DNA of 64,000 bases from Magnetococcales bacterium (GTDB lineage: Bacteria > Pseudomonadota > Magnetococcia > Magnetococcales > UBA8363): positions 1 to 64,000 of the forward strand of contig JADGCV010000018.1 of NCBI GenBank assembly GCA_015228815.1. Direction: 5' to 3'. A program made the position numbers and the translations under genes. Positions 37,178 through 47,588 of the stretch are shown here, piece by piece. Every line of letters starts with the position of its first letter. Positions within the stretch are counted from its first letter, which is position 1. The notes under the pieces were generated by a model that was not told the origin of the DNA, searched no databases, and saw nothing but the letters and a program-made list of their open reading frames with translations.

Positions 37178-38623
37178 ATGGCGAACGATCCCTACTACGA
37201 GACCATCATCGGGCTCGAAGTTCATGCCCAGATGCGGACCCGCTCCAAAATATTCTGCGGTTGCGCCACAACCTTCGGGGCCGAACCCAATACCCAGATC
37301 TGTCCTGTTTGCGCCGCCTTTCCCGGGGTCCTGCCGGTCCTCAACGGGGAACTGGTTCAGATGGCCATCAGGACCGGATTGGCCATCGACGGTACCATCC
37401 GCCATCGTTCCGAGTTCGCCCGGAAAAATTATTTCTACCCCGACCTTCCCGCCGGTTATCAGATTTCCCAGTTCGAACTTCCGATCATCGAACACGGAGG
37501 GCTGACGATCTTTCCGGAAGGCGGAGAAAAAAAACGGATCGGCATCACCCGCATCCACATGGAGGTCGATGCGGGAAAAAGTCTGCATGAAGGGATTCCG
37601 GGGGCATCGTGGATCGATCTCAACCGTACCGGGACACCGCTTCTGGAAATCGTTTCGGAACCCGATCTTCGTTCTTCCCGCGAGGCGGGAGACTATCTGA
37701 AAAAACTGCGATCCATTCTGCGCTATCTTCAGGTGTGCGACGGCAACATGGAAGAGGGATCGTTTCGTTGCGACGCCAACGTGTCGGTGCGACGCCGGGG
37801 AGAAACGCGGCTTGGAACGCGGACCGAACTTAAAAATCTTAATTCCATCCGCAATGTCATGCGTGCCATCGACTATGAGGCGGATCGGCAGATTGACCTG
37901 ATCGAATCGGGGGGACGCATCGTTCAGGAAACCCGTCTCTGGGATGCCGGCCTCAATGCGTCGCGCCCCATGCGTGGCAAGGAGGAGGCGCACGATTACC
38001 GTTATTTCCCAGAGCCTGATCTGCCGCCTCTGTCGATCACCCGGGAGCGGATCGAGGCAATTGCCCGGCGGATGCCGGAACTGCCCGATGCCAAGGGGAC
38101 CCGTTTCATCGCCGATTTCGGGCTGTCGGAGTACGATGCCGGGGTGTTGACCTCAAGCCGCGAAATGGCGATGTTCTTCGAGGAGACGGTTGCCCAGGGC
38201 GCGGCGCCGAAAACCGCCGCCAACTGGATTACGGTCGAACTCCTGGGCCGGCTCAACCGCGACGGTACGGAAATCGAGCAGTCACCCGTTTCGCCCGGGC
38301 GTCTGGGACGTTTGTTGCGCCTGATTCAAAACGGCGCCATTTCGGGAAAAATCGCCAAACAGGTGTTCGATCTCATGTTCGAAACCGATGCCGATCCCGA
38401 ACGGATCGTGGCGGAACGGGGGCTGGAACAGGTCCGTGATTCGGGGGCGATCGAGGCAGCGGTCGTGAAGGTGCTGGCCGACAATCCGCTTCAGGTGCAA
38501 CAGTACCGCGACGGAAAGACCAAGGTCGTGGGTTTCCTTGTCGGTCAGGTCATGAAGGCAACTCAGGGAAAGGCCAATCCTGCCGCGGTCAATGCCATTC
38601 TCAAGGCCAAACTCGAAGGATGA
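37178..38623 (+). CDS. gatB: Asp/Glu-tRNA amidotransferase subunit GatB
   Basis: A 481-residue GatB, the transamidase/kinase subunit. It opens [20 protein letters not shown] and has [29 protein letters not shown] and [17 protein letters not shown]. The C-terminal YqeY-like tRNA-binding domain ends [19 protein letters not shown]. It lies 6 bases after gatA and its stop overlaps the AsmA-like gene by 4 bases, tying that gene to the same transcript. Confidence 0.97.
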   Translation: MANDPYYETIIGLEVHAQMRTRSKIFCGCATTFGAEPNTQICPVCAAFPGVLPVLNGELVQMAIRTGLAIDGTIRHRSEFARKNYFYPDLPAGYQISQFELPIIEHGGLTIFPEGGEKKRIGITRIHMEVDAGKSLHEGIPGASWIDLNRTGTPLLEIVSEPDLRSSREAGDYLKKLRSILRYLQVCDGNMEEGSFRCDANVSVRRRGETRLGTRTELKNLNSIRNVMRAIDYEADRQIDLIESGGRIVQETRLWDAGLNASRPMRGKEEAHDYRYFPEPDLPPLSITRERIEAIARRMPELPDAKGTRFIADFGLSEYDAGVLTSSREMAMFFEETVAQGAAPKTAANWITVELLGRLNRDGTEIEQSPVSPGRLGRLLRLIQNGAISGKIAKQVFDLMFETDADPERIVAERGLEQVRDSGAIEAAVVKVLADNPLQVQQYRDGKTKVVGFLVGQVMKATQGKANPAAVNAILKAKLEG

Positions 38624-40866
38624 TCCGTTTTTTCTCCCTTATTCTTCTCCTTCTGATCCTTTTTCTGGCATTCATGCCGTGGGACACCACGACATGGTTT
38701 GGTGCCGAACGGCGGCGCGAACAGATTCGTCATACGATGGAACGGATTTCAGGGCACAAGGTTCGGATCGAGCGATTGGATTACAATCCCTTCAACGGTC
38801 TGTTCACCCTGGAACTGCACAATCTGGAGATCGAAGCCTCCGATCCCGACAATCCTCCCGTGCTCCTGGCGCCCAAGGTCCTTCTGGGAATTCGCGCCTT
38901 GTCCCTGGTTTTCGATCGACCGGAGGTGGTCAGTGTCACCCTGGTCAACCCCCAGTTCAATATCGTTCTGCCTGGAGGCGGGAAATTGTTGGACCGCGCC
39001 CAGGACAAGGCCCGGTCCAGCAACCGCAAGATGACCCAGGAACTGGGATGGGGGCTGACCGGATTGACCCTGGGAAAGGTGGCGATTCAGAATGGCATGA
39101 TCACGGTGCTTGACCATGGCCGGTTCGGGGATGGTACCCTGATTCTCGATCACATCCACTTGAATCTGCATGCCCTTTCCGCCAGTCGGGCCTCGCCGCT
39201 GACCGCCGCTGCCCGGATGTACAACATTCCGTTCACTGTCAACGGCCAGATCGGACCGCTTCCTTCATCCCTGGATCCCATGGAAATGCCCGTGCTTTTG
39301 AGCCTGGACGCCAAATCGACGGGGCTTGCGGATTTGAACGATCTTTTTCCCGGCAAGGAGGTCCAGGCCCGCCTTTCCCGGGGATTCGTGACCACCCTGC
39401 TGCATGGTGTGCCACGAACGGGGTTGCAAACGAGCAGTTGGATCGAATTGAATGGTTTCGATCTGGCCTATGCCGATCCGATGAATCCCAGGGAAAAAAA
39501 TCCCTTGTGGAACATCGGCGTCGGGCGGACAAAAAAGGATGGGCCTCGGGCCATGGACATCGCCCTGCGCCAGAAATCGTCGATTCGCGTCACGGCTGAT
39601 GGGGGAACGACGTTGTCTTTCGAGGAGTTTTTCATCTACCTCGATGGCGAGCCCATGATTGAAATCAGGGGAGGAATTCCCAACCATGGCGATGGGATCT
39701 GGGATCTGGAGCTGACCTTTCGCAACAGCGTCGAAATGAGCCGGCTTCCCCTGCCGCCAGGTTTTTTTCCGGGCGGGACCACTCCGGTGGGGAAACTCTT
39801 TCTGAAAGGCTCCTGGTCCATGGCGGGGGAATTTCGCTGTGAACTCGACTGGACGCCGACGATCGAACTTCCACCGCCGTTTCTCACGCAGGAAAGTCAG
39901 CCACTGCGCCTGACGGCCAGGGGGCGGTTTTCGGAGCGCAGTGTTTTTTTGGAAGCGGGCGAACTGGCGCTGGCGGATGATCCTGAATCCCGGATTGGCG
40001 TTTCGGGGCGCATTTACCCATCACGGGCGTTGCGGGTCCAGGCGCGATGGCCGTTGTCCCGGTTGGCCCGACATCTTCCGCCGTGGCCGGTCGCAACTGG
40101 GAAGTCCGCCGTCCGAAAACCCACCGGGAATCTTGATGTGACGTTGACCATGGTCCAGGGGGGGACGCCCGAGGATCGGATCGAGGGGATGGCGCAACTG
40201 GGACCGGGGACGATCGATTCCTTTTCCTTCACCCGTTTCGCGGCCCCTTTTCGGTGGAAGGAAAAAATGTTCAATGTCCCTCGTTTTGTGATCGAAGCCG
40301 AAGGAGGGCGGATCGTGGGGCATCTTGCGGTGATGGCACGGGACGAACGTCCCCTGGTCTACCATGCCACCCTGCATCCGACTGGAATTTTCCTCGAAAA
40401 CCTTCCTTTCGGGAACACTGCGGGGGAGGCCCGTCTCGAAGGGGTGTTGTTCGGGTCCTTGAGTGTCCAGGGGATGATCCCTTCCGTGTCCACCTGGGAG
40501 GAGGCGACGATGACGGGAGTGGGCGATCTTCATCTTCTGTCGGGGCGGATCGTGGGCATCGACCCGGTCCCGTTTCTCAAATCGCCCACCGAGGAGATGA
40601 CCATCTCCGACGCGGAAAAATCGTTGTCCTGGGACCATGCCCAGGCCCGTCTGCGCTGGGACCTTGGAGGAATCCGCATCCAACACATGAAGATCGCCGC
40701 GGAGGATTATGTCATGAACGGTCGCGGTCGCTGGGACTTCAAGGACCGGTATGGGTTTGACCTTGTGGTGCAAAATCTGCTGCCACCGTGGGGCAGGGGT
40801 GCGGTCTTTTCGGCCCGGGTCGAGGGGGACGACATCACCCAGGGGGTGCGGCTCATTCCCCGTTAG
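38620..40866 (+). CDS. AsmA-like membrane-anchored protein
   Basis: A 748-residue protein with one N-terminal membrane helix ([19 protein letters not shown]) and a long periplasmic part rich in beta strands. The sequence after the anchor ([40 protein letters not shown]) fits AsmA-type bridge-like lipid-transfer proteins, where similar text describes nested bilayer-facing strands. Family members are tied to outer-membrane lipid homeostasis. Conservation is low, so this is a structural-pattern call. Translation is coupled to gatB through the 4-base overlap. The following kinase gene starts 42 bases later. Confidence 0.65.
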   Translation: MIRFFSLILLLLILFLAFMPWDTTTWFGAERRREQIRHTMERISGHKVRIERLDYNPFNGLFTLELHNLEIEASDPDNPPVLLAPKVLLGIRALSLVFDRPEVVSVTLVNPQFNIVLPGGGKLLDRAQDKARSSNRKMTQELGWGLTGLTLGKVAIQNGMITVLDHGRFGDGTLILDHIHLNLHALSASRASPLTAAARMYNIPFTVNGQIGPLPSSLDPMEMPVLLSLDAKSTGLADLNDLFPGKEVQARLSRGFVTTLLHGVPRTGLQTSSWIELNGFDLAYADPMNPREKNPLWNIGVGRTKKDGPRAMDIALRQKSSIRVTADGGTTLSFEEFFIYLDGEPMIEIRGGIPNHGDGIWDLELTFRNSVEMSRLPLPPGFFPGGTTPVGKLFLKGSWSMAGEFRCELDWTPTIELPPPFLTQESQPLRLTARGRFSERSVFLEAGELALADDPESRIGVSGRIYPSRALRVQARWPLSRLARHLPPWPVATGKSAVRKPTGNLDVTLTMVQGGTPEDRIEGMAQLGPGTIDSFSFTRFAAPFRWKEKMFNVPRFVIEAEGGRIVGHLAVMARDERPLVYHATLHPTGIFLENLPFGNTAGEARLEGVLFGSLSVQGMIPSVSTWEEATMTGVGDLHLLSGRIVGIDPVPFLKSPTEEMTISDAEKSLSWDHAQARLRWDLGGIRIQHMKIAAEDYVMNGRGRWDFKDRYGFDLVVQNLLPPWGRGAVFSARVEGDDITQGVRLIPR

Positions 40867-40907
40867 ATTGGATTGCCTTCAATGCGGACGGTACGGGATC
40901 TCCAGGG

Positions 40908-43181
40908 ATGTATTTTCTGAGCATTACCGGGAAAGTGATCATTTTTTTTCTATGCACCATTTCGATGGTGGTTGTCGGGCTTACCGCTTTTTTTGTGCGC
41001 GAACAGGAAAAAACGATCATTGCCCAGAATCAACGTGCCATGGCCATGATGTCCGCCAACATCACCAGTGGTATTCAGTCGCTCATGGAATCGGGCAATG
41101 CCTTGATTGTCAATGCCTTCGTCGAGTCGGTACGCAGAAATTCGGCCATTCTCGATTTTCGTATCCTGCGGACCAATGGGGAGACGGCGTTTCTGGACAA
41201 TGGCACGATCGACGAGATGAATCGCCGTCTGGGGGGAACGATGTTTACCCCAAGAGTACAGGAGTTTCATGAACGGGGCCTGGCGGCGGATGATGCCCAT
41301 CTGAAGAAATCCCTGGAGGAGAAACGCATCCTTTCCGACCCGCACCTGCGGGATGGCCAGTTGGTCATGACGGTGTTGGCCCCGATTCTGCCGAATGAGC
41401 GTTGTTTCCCGTGTCATGGCGAGGGCTTGAAGCCGCTTGGAATCATGCTGCTGACCACCTCTCTGGCCGAAGCGGAACGGGATATCCATGCCACCAGGAA
41501 GGAAGCTCTTGTTTTTGGTATCGGTGCGTTGATTGTCGTGTTGCCCTTGCTGTACTGGATGATGCATCGTTTCCTGATCCGACCGTTGGGTCGAATCGAG
41601 GGCTCCATGGAACGGGTGGCTGGCGGTCATCTGGATGAACGGATCATCGTGCCGGGACGTGACGAAATCAGTCGGATGGCCGCCACGTTCAATGCCATGG
41701 CCAACCAGTTGCGCCGGACCTATCAGGGGCTTTGGCAGGAACGCAACAAGTTGCGTACCGTCATTCATGGCGTGCAGGAGGGAATTGTCGTCACGGATGC
41801 CTCTGGTCAGGTGATTCTGGTGAACGAGGCCACCGAGCGGCTGCTGAAAAAATCCGCTACGAGGATTGCCGAGGAGGGGTTCATCCATTTGATCGACGAT
41901 CCGGAGTATGTCGGCGCCTTTTTGGAGCGGGAAGGAGCGGACATGCCCACCCTGTTGGTCTACAAGGGCAATGCGTTGCTGTTTCATGCTTCGACCTTGC
42001 GTGAGGATGGGGTGGTCATTGGTTCGGCAGCCTTGTTGCGCGATGTCAGTGAAGAGATGAAATTGAAGGAACAGTTCCGGGAAATTATCCGGCAGGCGCC
42101 TTTCGGCATCATCGTGGCGGATGATCGCGGCGTCATTCACGTCTTCAATCCCGCGTCGGAACGGATCTTCGGCGATTGGCGCGGCGACATGATCGGCAAA
42201 AACCTGACCACACTGATTCCGCCCGGTTTGCATGACGTGCATCGGGACAGGTTCATGCGGTATTTTCAGTCGGGATTGCCGCGGACGACCGTTCCCCACA
42301 TGTTCGAGACGACGGCCTTGCGTCGGGATGGTTCGGCTTTTCCGATCCGGTTGGCCGTCAATTCGATGATGCTGGAAGGGGGACTGGCGATCGTGGGCAT
42401 GGTTTCCGACATCACCGAGGAGAAGCGGTTGCTGGAGGACCTGATCCAGTCGGCCAAAATGGCGGGCCTGGGCAGCATGGTGGCTGGGGTGGCTCATGAG
42501 ATCAACACGCCCGTGGGCATTGGCGTGACCGCGGCCTCGGAACTGCTGGAGCGCATGCTTGTTTTTGAAGGCGTCGTCCAATCCGAGGGGATCAGCGAGG
42601 AGGAATTGAGCGAGTGCATCGCATCGACGCGGCGATTGACAAAACTTACCCTGGACAATCTGGTGCGTGCCGCGGAACTGGTGCGCAGCTTCAAATCGGT
42701 GGCCGTGGATCAGTCCAACGAAAACCTGCGCACCTTCCGGGTCCGTGAATACGTGGAATCGACCCTCCTGACGATTCATCACGAATTGCGTCATACCCGG
42801 TTGCACATCGAGATCCTGTGCGATGAGCGTCTGGAAATTCGCTGCCATCCGGGAGCGCTGTCACAGATTCTCATCAACCTGATCATCAATTCGAAAGTTC
42901 ATGCGTTCGCGCCGGACACCCCTGGCGAGGTCATCCTGGAATTCCAGGCTGTCGGAGATCGTCTGCGGTTGATCTATCGTGACAATGGCAAAGGGATGTC
43001 GGAGGAGGTGCGTCAACGTATTTTTGAACCGTTTTTTACCACCCGTCGTGATCTGGGGGGCAGTGGGTTGGGCATGCACATTGTCTACAATCTGGCGACC
43101 CGGACCCTCGGCGGAAGCATCTCTTGTCAAAGTGCTCCGGGGTGTGGCATAACGGTTATAATCGACATTCCTTTGACTTGA
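40908..43181 (+). CDS. Sensor histidine kinase with periplasmic haem-binding (CXXCH) domain
   Basis: A 757-residue membrane kinase. TM1 is at about residues 8-28. A periplasmic sensor (about 30-198) contains ERCFPCHGEGLKP, with Cys166, Cys169 and His170 forming a c-type haem CXXCH. TM2 lies at about 200-218, then HAMP (220-272), PAS (about 280-380) and a second PAS (about 388-505). The phosphoacceptor region is MVAGVAHEINTPVGIGV (His530), and the ATPase domain ends with GLGMHIVYNLATRTLGGSIS. The domain order suggests redox, oxygen or NO sensing by covalent haem, as in DUF3365-type sensors. The partner is probably the regulator starting 96 bases downstream. Confidence 0.88.
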   Translation: MYFLSITGKVIIFFLCTISMVVVGLTAFFVREQEKTIIAQNQRAMAMMSANITSGIQSLMESGNALIVNAFVESVRRNSAILDFRILRTNGETAFLDNGTIDEMNRRLGGTMFTPRVQEFHERGLAADDAHLKKSLEEKRILSDPHLRDGQLVMTVLAPILPNERCFPCHGEGLKPLGIMLLTTSLAEAERDIHATRKEALVFGIGALIVVLPLLYWMMHRFLIRPLGRIEGSMERVAGGHLDERIIVPGRDEISRMAATFNAMANQLRRTYQGLWQERNKLRTVIHGVQEGIVVTDASGQVILVNEATERLLKKSATRIAEEGFIHLIDDPEYVGAFLEREGADMPTLLVYKGNALLFHASTLREDGVVIGSAALLRDVSEEMKLKEQFREIIRQAPFGIIVADDRGVIHVFNPASERIFGDWRGDMIGKNLTTLIPPGLHDVHRDRFMRYFQSGLPRTTVPHMFETTALRRDGSAFPIRLAVNSMMLEGGLAIVGMVSDITEEKRLLEDLIQSAKMAGLGSMVAGVAHEINTPVGIGVTAASELLERMLVFEGVVQSEGISEEELSECIASTRRLTKLTLDNLVRAAELVRSFKSVAVDQSNENLRTFRVREYVESTLLTIHHELRHTRLHIEILCDERLEIRCHPGALSQILINLIINSKVHAFAPDTPGEVILEFQAVGDRLRLIYRDNGKGMSEEVRQRIFEPFFTTRRDLGGSGLGMHIVYNLATRTLGGSISCQSAPGCGITVIIDIPLT

Positions 43182-43276
43182 TGAACGGCCCCGAGGTGGG
43201 CTCCTGCGCGGTCATGGTTGCCTTGAATCGAGGAAATCGTGCCTGTTTTTTTCCTCCCCGCATCTTGGAGAATGCG

Positions 43277-44122
43277 ATGGCCAAAATTCTGGTTGTCGAT
43301 GACAACGAAAAAGAGATTCGCCGACCGTTGGTCCGGCAGATGGGACGTGTTTTCGGACCGGACAGGATCCTCGAAGCGGAAAACGGCCAGCAGGCCTTGA
43401 CGATCGTGGAACGGGAACATCCCATGGTCATCGTGCTGGATGTGATGATGCCGGTGATGGATGGCATTTCCACATGTCGTCTGATTCGCAGCAAGCCTCA
43501 GTTCAACGGGGTGTACATCATCATGCTGACGGGACGTGAAGGGGGCCTGGCCGAAGGGTTGGAAATCGGCGCCGATGCCTACGTGCGCAAGCCTTATGAT
43601 ATCGAAGAGTTGACCGCCTATGTGCGCAAGGGAATGAAATTGTCCAAGGAGCGGAACGTTCCGGCCATGGATCCGGTGACCGGACTCTTCAATGAACCCT
43701 TTTTCATGGAATCCCTGCTGGTGGGGGAACTGGCCCGCGCCACCCGCTATGAAATCAATTTTTCCGTCATTCGTGTGCGGCTGGATCTGCCGGCGCCGGA
43801 GGATGAGCCCAACGATGATTTGCTGCGGGCCGTGGCTCATATGTTCAGTTTTCGGGAGAGCGATCGGGTGGCTTATTTTGGTGGATATGATTTTGTGGTG
43901 ATGCTGCCCAATACGCCACCAACGCATGCCATGAATATCGCCAACCGCTTGTGTCAGCGCATCCAGGAGCGTTCATTTCCCGGATACGAACGGATCACGG
44001 TCAGTTGCGGGGTGGCAAGTTTTGATTCCGCCGAAAACCTGCTTTTGCAACTGGCCGAAGATGCCCTGAATCAGGCGCAGTTGCAGGGCGGCGGCAGGGT
44101 GCGCATGGCGGAACTGTCCTGA
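43277..44122 (+). CDS. Response regulator with degenerate GGDEF output domain
   Basis: A 281-residue protein. The receiver domain is intact: acidic pair in VVDDNEKE, phosphoacceptor Asp55 (VLDVMMP), Thr85 and Lys105 (VRKPYD). The C-terminal domain has the GGDEF-domain opening DPVTGLFNEPFF, but the active-site loop is GGYDF (residues 202-206) in place of GGDEF/GGEEF, so diguanylate cyclase activity is unlikely. It may bind GTP or c-di-GMP or act by protein contact. ATG 43277 has GGAG at about 8 bases; upstream in-frame codons overlap the kinase. Confidence 0.88.
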   Translation: MAKILVVDDNEKEIRRPLVRQMGRVFGPDRILEAENGQQALTIVEREHPMVIVLDVMMPVMDGISTCRLIRSKPQFNGVYIIMLTGREGGLAEGLEIGADAYVRKPYDIEELTAYVRKGMKLSKERNVPAMDPVTGLFNEPFFMESLLVGELARATRYEINFSVIRVRLDLPAPEDEPNDDLLRAVAHMFSFRESDRVAYFGGYDFVVMLPNTPPTHAMNIANRLCQRIQERSFPGYERITVSCGVASFDSAENLLLQLAEDALNQAQLQGGGRVRMAELS

Positions 44123-44154
44123 GATCTTGTTGCATCCGAGGAGGATAAGATAAC

Positions 44155-45183
44155 GTGAAACCCCTGGTGCTCATTGTGGCCCAGCTGGCGGAAATTCGGC
44201 ATTTGGCCAGGATCCTGGAAAAGCAATTCGAGATTACGATTGCGCTCAATGGGGAAAAGGCGATTTTTGCCACCCGGCAACGCCGTCCGGATGTGATCCT
44301 GCTGGATGGGAATATCCGATTGGCCGATGGCGCCCAGGTCTGTCCCAGAATGCGGGCCGATGTCCCGGAGAGCCAGGAGACGCCCGTGGTGTTTCTCCTG
44401 GACAGTGGCGCCCAGCGCAGTCAGGCCAGGGTCCAGGGGGCTGTTGATTACCTGCTGCGCCCCTTCGAGGACGACGAGGTTCTGTCCCGCGTGCAGACGT
44501 TTGCCTCCTTGAGCCAAATGCAGCGAACGCAGAGGCTCTACAGCGATTCCCTGGAGGTGCAGGTTCGCGAGCGGACCCAGGCGTTGGAAGAAAGCAGGCG
44601 TGAAACCATCTACATGCTGGCTCGTGCTGGTGAGTTCAATGATACCGATACCGGTGTGCATATCTGGCGCATGTCGGCGTATGCCAAGGAATTGGCCGTG
44701 GCGGCCGGGGCCTCCGCCCGGGAGTGCGAACTCCTGCAATTGGCTGCTTCCATGCATGACATCGGCAAAATCGGTATTCCCGACTCGGTGCTCAAGAAGC
44801 CTGCCAAGCTGGATGCCAAAGAGTGGCGGATCATGCAAACACATACGGTCATCGGGCGGGATATTCTGTTGGAGAGCCAGGATCCGCTTTTTCAAATGGG
44901 GGCCTTGATCGCGCATCAGCATCACGAAAAATGGAATGGTGCCGGGTATCCGCAGGGGTTGCGGGAGGATGCCATTTCGGTCTGGGCCAGGATTGTCAGT
45001 GTGGCGGATGTATTCGATGCCCTGACCATGAAGCGTCCCTATAAGGAACAATGGCCGGTCGAGCAGGCCATGGCCATGATGCAAAAAGATCGTGGTCTCC
45101 ATTTCGACCCACGCATGTTGGATCTGTTTCAGAAGATTCTTCCGGAGATCCTTCGTATCAAGGAGAAATTTACCTGTCCGTAG
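44155..45183 (+). CDS. Response regulator with HD-GYP c-di-GMP phosphodiesterase domain
   Basis: A 342-residue protein. The N-terminal receiver has the phosphoacceptor Asp51 (VILLDGNI), but the conserved Lys of the KPF motif is Arg (LLRPFE). A coiled segment (about 120-150) leads to the HD-GYP domain with metal ligands in SMHDIGKIGIPD (201-202 HD), AHQHHEKWNGAGYP (256-266) and SVADVFDALTMKRPYK. The GYP signature is intact, so c-di-GMP hydrolysis is expected. GTG 44155 follows a strong GAGGAGG box. It ends 3 bases from the convergent CHAT gene. Confidence 0.92.
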   Translation: MKPLVLIVAQLAEIRHLARILEKQFEITIALNGEKAIFATRQRRPDVILLDGNIRLADGAQVCPRMRADVPESQETPVVFLLDSGAQRSQARVQGAVDYLLRPFEDDEVLSRVQTFASLSQMQRTQRLYSDSLEVQVRERTQALEESRRETIYMLARAGEFNDTDTGVHIWRMSAYAKELAVAAGASARECELLQLAASMHDIGKIGIPDSVLKKPAKLDAKEWRIMQTHTVIGRDILLESQDPLFQMGALIAHQHHEKWNGAGYPQGLREDAISVWARIVSVADVFDALTMKRPYKEQWPVEQAMAMMQKDRGLHFDPRMLDLFQKILPEILRIKEKFTCP

Positions 45184-45186
45184 CGT

Positions 45187-46302
45187 CTACGAAAGGGCGG
45201 GAAGGGCGCCGAAGACCAGGGGAATCACCACGGAGGGGGAGCGCAAGGGTGGCTGTTGCGGCGTGGACTCCCGCCGTCCCCGGTCGAGGGCTGCGTCGAT
45301 GGGGACTCCCTGGGCCAGGGCTTTGAGAAAAACCGACAACAAAACATTGTCCATCAGCGGGGGTCCCTGAACGTCGGCCATTTCCGCTTTTTCCGTGATG
45401 GGGACCACGTTCCGGCTGGAAGAACAGGTGCTCGGGTCGGGCCAGGCCATGGTGATCGGGATTCCGTTATTGGCGAGCTCGTCGGCCAGGAGCGCGGTTG
45501 CCGACCAGGGGGGCGGGCCTCCCGGTGGGGCCTGTCCAAGGATGATCAGAAGTTCGATGCCGCTTTCTTTCAATTCGGGCGTGGCGATTTCCTGACCGCT
45601 TCGGGGATCGGGATTTCCCCCCTCGTCGATGAACTGGAAAAATCCCCGGTTGGCGCGTACCAGAGTCGTGCCATCGAGGATCAATCCCTTGGGCTGCAAA
45701 CGGTGGACTTCCTGAAGCAATCCCGCGAAACTTCCCGAAGGTTCCCAGTGCAGTTCCACCATCTCCTGATTCAGGGGTGGCGGGATCCTTCTGTGATGCC
45801 GGGCGGCGGAAGGTGGGTGCGGGGGGAAGGTTGCCAGTATTTTCAGTGGCGACGGCGGATGAAGGTGGAAAAACCGGTGTGGTGTACGTGGCGTTCCACC
45901 CTTGCGACGGATGCTCCAACCCCGATTGCCGATCCAGGGAAGATGGGTGGGGGGACGCAACAACTCCCATGGGAGGAGGATGATCTCGGGGAGGGGACTT
46001 TGGACGACAAGAAAAAGATCCTCGCCGGGAACGATCCGTGTCTGGAGAAATGGCCAGGAGGGGGCGAGCCAGGCATCGAACAGTTCGATTCCGGTGCTGA
46101 TGAGGGCGGTTTGTTCCAATTCCGCGGGCAACGGGTGGAGAAACAGGGAGCGGAAATGATCGACGATGGCCAGAACCTCACGGAGTCTTGCCTGGGTCAA
46201 TGAATGATGCTTGAGCCAACGTCCCTGGAAACGAATCCGGATCAGGAGGTCCGCGTCTGGGTCCTGAGACCAGGGGAGGGTGATCAGTTCGATGATGTTC
46301 AC
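45187..46302 (-). CDS. CHAT-domain protein lacking the catalytic His-Cys pair
   Basis: A 371-residue stand-alone CHAT-like protein (caspase-like clan). Family landmarks are PEIILLPWELLRPP (residues 105-118) followed by SIRRKGG, SPLKILATFPPHPP, GFFQFIDEGGN (220-230), ALLADELANNGIPITMAWP (270-288) and SVFLKALAQGVPIDAALDR. At the catalytic HFSGHG position the protein reads GLILDGTTL (206-214), and at the LNAC position LLIILGQAP (251-259), so both His and Cys are missing. No TPR array is attached. The GTG start overlaps the mtaD stop by 4 bases, so it is coupled to thioadenosine-salvage enzymes. A scaffold or regulatory pseudo-protease is the most likely reading. Confidence 0.7.
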   Translation of the reverse strand: MNIIELITLPWSQDPDADLLIRIRFQGRWLKHHSLTQARLREVLAIVDHFRSLFLHPLPAELEQTALISTGIELFDAWLAPSWPFLQTRIVPGEDLFLVVQSPLPEIILLPWELLRPPTHLPWIGNRGWSIRRKGGTPRTPHRFFHLHPPSPLKILATFPPHPPSAARHHRRIPPPLNQEMVELHWEPSGSFAGLLQEVHRLQPKGLILDGTTLVRANRGFFQFIDEGGNPDPRSGQEIATPELKESGIELLIILGQAPPGGPPPWSATALLADELANNGIPITMAWPDPSTCSSSRNVVPITEKAEMADVQGPPLMDNVLLSVFLKALAQGVPIDAALDRGRRESTPQQPPLRSPSVVIPLVFGALPALS

Positions 46303-47588
46303 GAGGGCGTTCCGTGGCCCAGGAGAGACCGGGCCCTGTTGGCGACTTCGCGGCGTATGTCTTCCTCATCGTCGATGATTCGGTGCTTCATCAGGATACG
46401 CCCGGCGACGATGGTGGTATCGACGACGTGGCCCGTGGCGGAATAGACCAGGTTGGAGGCAAGGTTCAGGGGAGGGGTCATCGACGGATCATTGGTGTCG
46501 ATCAGGAGCAGATCGGCGGGTTGTCCGGGGGCGAGGAGACCCGATGCCCCAAGTAGCGGCGCTTTTCTTCCCTGGGCGATGTCCAGTACCTGGGGGGCGG
46601 GGAGGGTGGTGGGGTCTTCGGTGGCGTGTTTTTGGATCAGGGCGAAGGTTTTCATCTCCGAAAACAGATCGAGGCTGTTGTTCGACGCGGCGCCATCGCT
46701 TCCGAGTCCGACCGGAATTCCCAGTGACGCGACCCGACCGTAGGGGAAAATTCCTCCGACCGCCAGTTTCAGGTTGGAGGTTGGATTGGTGACCAGGGTG
46801 GCGCCGCGACGGGCGATCAGTTCCAGTTCCGCGTCATCGAGAAAGACGCCGTGGGCGAGGATGCAGCGTTCATGCAGCAATCCCAGGGCGTCAAGATGGA
46901 AGGCCGGGCGCATCCCGTGTTGTCTCAGGCACGCTTCGACTTCCCATCGATTTTCCGAAAGGTGAATATGAACCCCAAGGTCATGATCCGCGGAAAATCG
47001 GGCGCACCAGCGCAGATTCCCGGGAGTGACCGCATAGATCGAGTGGGGAAAAAGGATTGGCCGGATGTGCGGACCATGATGTTCGGGATCTCTCATGATC
47101 TCCATGGCCGTCTCCTTGCAGACTTTTCCTTGTTCCGGTCCCTGGGCGTCCACCATTGCCATCCCCAGACTGGCGCGCAGGCCGCTGTCATGAACCGCCC
47201 GGGCGACGGCGTGATAATGCCAATATCCATCCTGAAAGACGACGGTTCCGCAGCGGATCATTTCCAGGCAGGCCAGGCGCGTTCCCCAATAGACATCTTC
47301 CGCGCTCAAGCGTGCCTCGGCGGGCCAGATCCGTTCCTTGAGCCATGTTTCAAGGGGCAAATCGTCGCCGGCGCCGCGAAACAGCGTCATGGCGGCGTGG
47401 GTATGGCCATTGACCAGACCCGGAAGCGCCGTCATGCCGCGGGCATCGAGGCGTGGAAACGTGGAAGGGTTGCTCCCGGTCTCATTGGGTTCGCCGGATC
47501 CGACCTGTTCGATGCGTCCATCTTTGATGAGGATCGACAACGGACCCGCTCGTCCTTCCAGAAAAACATTGTGAATGAAAAGATTCAT
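46299..47588 (-). CDS. mtaD: 5-methylthioadenosine/S-adenosylhomocysteine deaminase
   Basis: A 429-residue amidohydrolase of the TRZ/ATZ-MtaD group. Metal and catalytic residues: VNGHTHAAMTLFRG (HxH), HIHLSENRWEVEACLRQHG, ILAHGVFLDDAELELIARRG and GLGSDGAASNNSLDLFSEM. Such enzymes deaminate MTA to methylthioinosine and often SAH to S-inosylhomocysteine. The ATG at 47588 overlaps the upstream phosphorylase stop by 4 bases and gives the expected N-terminus; the frame continues upstream to 47804 without family similarity. Confidence 0.9.
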   Translation of the reverse strand: MNLFIHNVFLEGRAGPLSILIKDGRIEQVGSGEPNETGSNPSTFPRLDARGMTALPGLVNGHTHAAMTLFRGAGDDLPLETWLKERIWPAEARLSAEDVYWGTRLACLEMIRCGTVVFQDGYWHYHAVARAVHDSGLRASLGMAMVDAQGPEQGKVCKETAMEIMRDPEHHGPHIRPILFPHSIYAVTPGNLRWCARFSADHDLGVHIHLSENRWEVEACLRQHGMRPAFHLDALGLLHERCILAHGVFLDDAELELIARRGATLVTNPTSNLKLAVGGIFPYGRVASLGIPVGLGSDGAASNNSLDLFSEMKTFALIQKHATEDPTTLPAPQVLDIAQGRKAPLLGASGLLAPGQPADLLLIDTNDPSMTPPLNLASNLVYSATGHVVDTTIVAGRILMKHRIIDDEEDIRREVANRARSLLGHGTPS

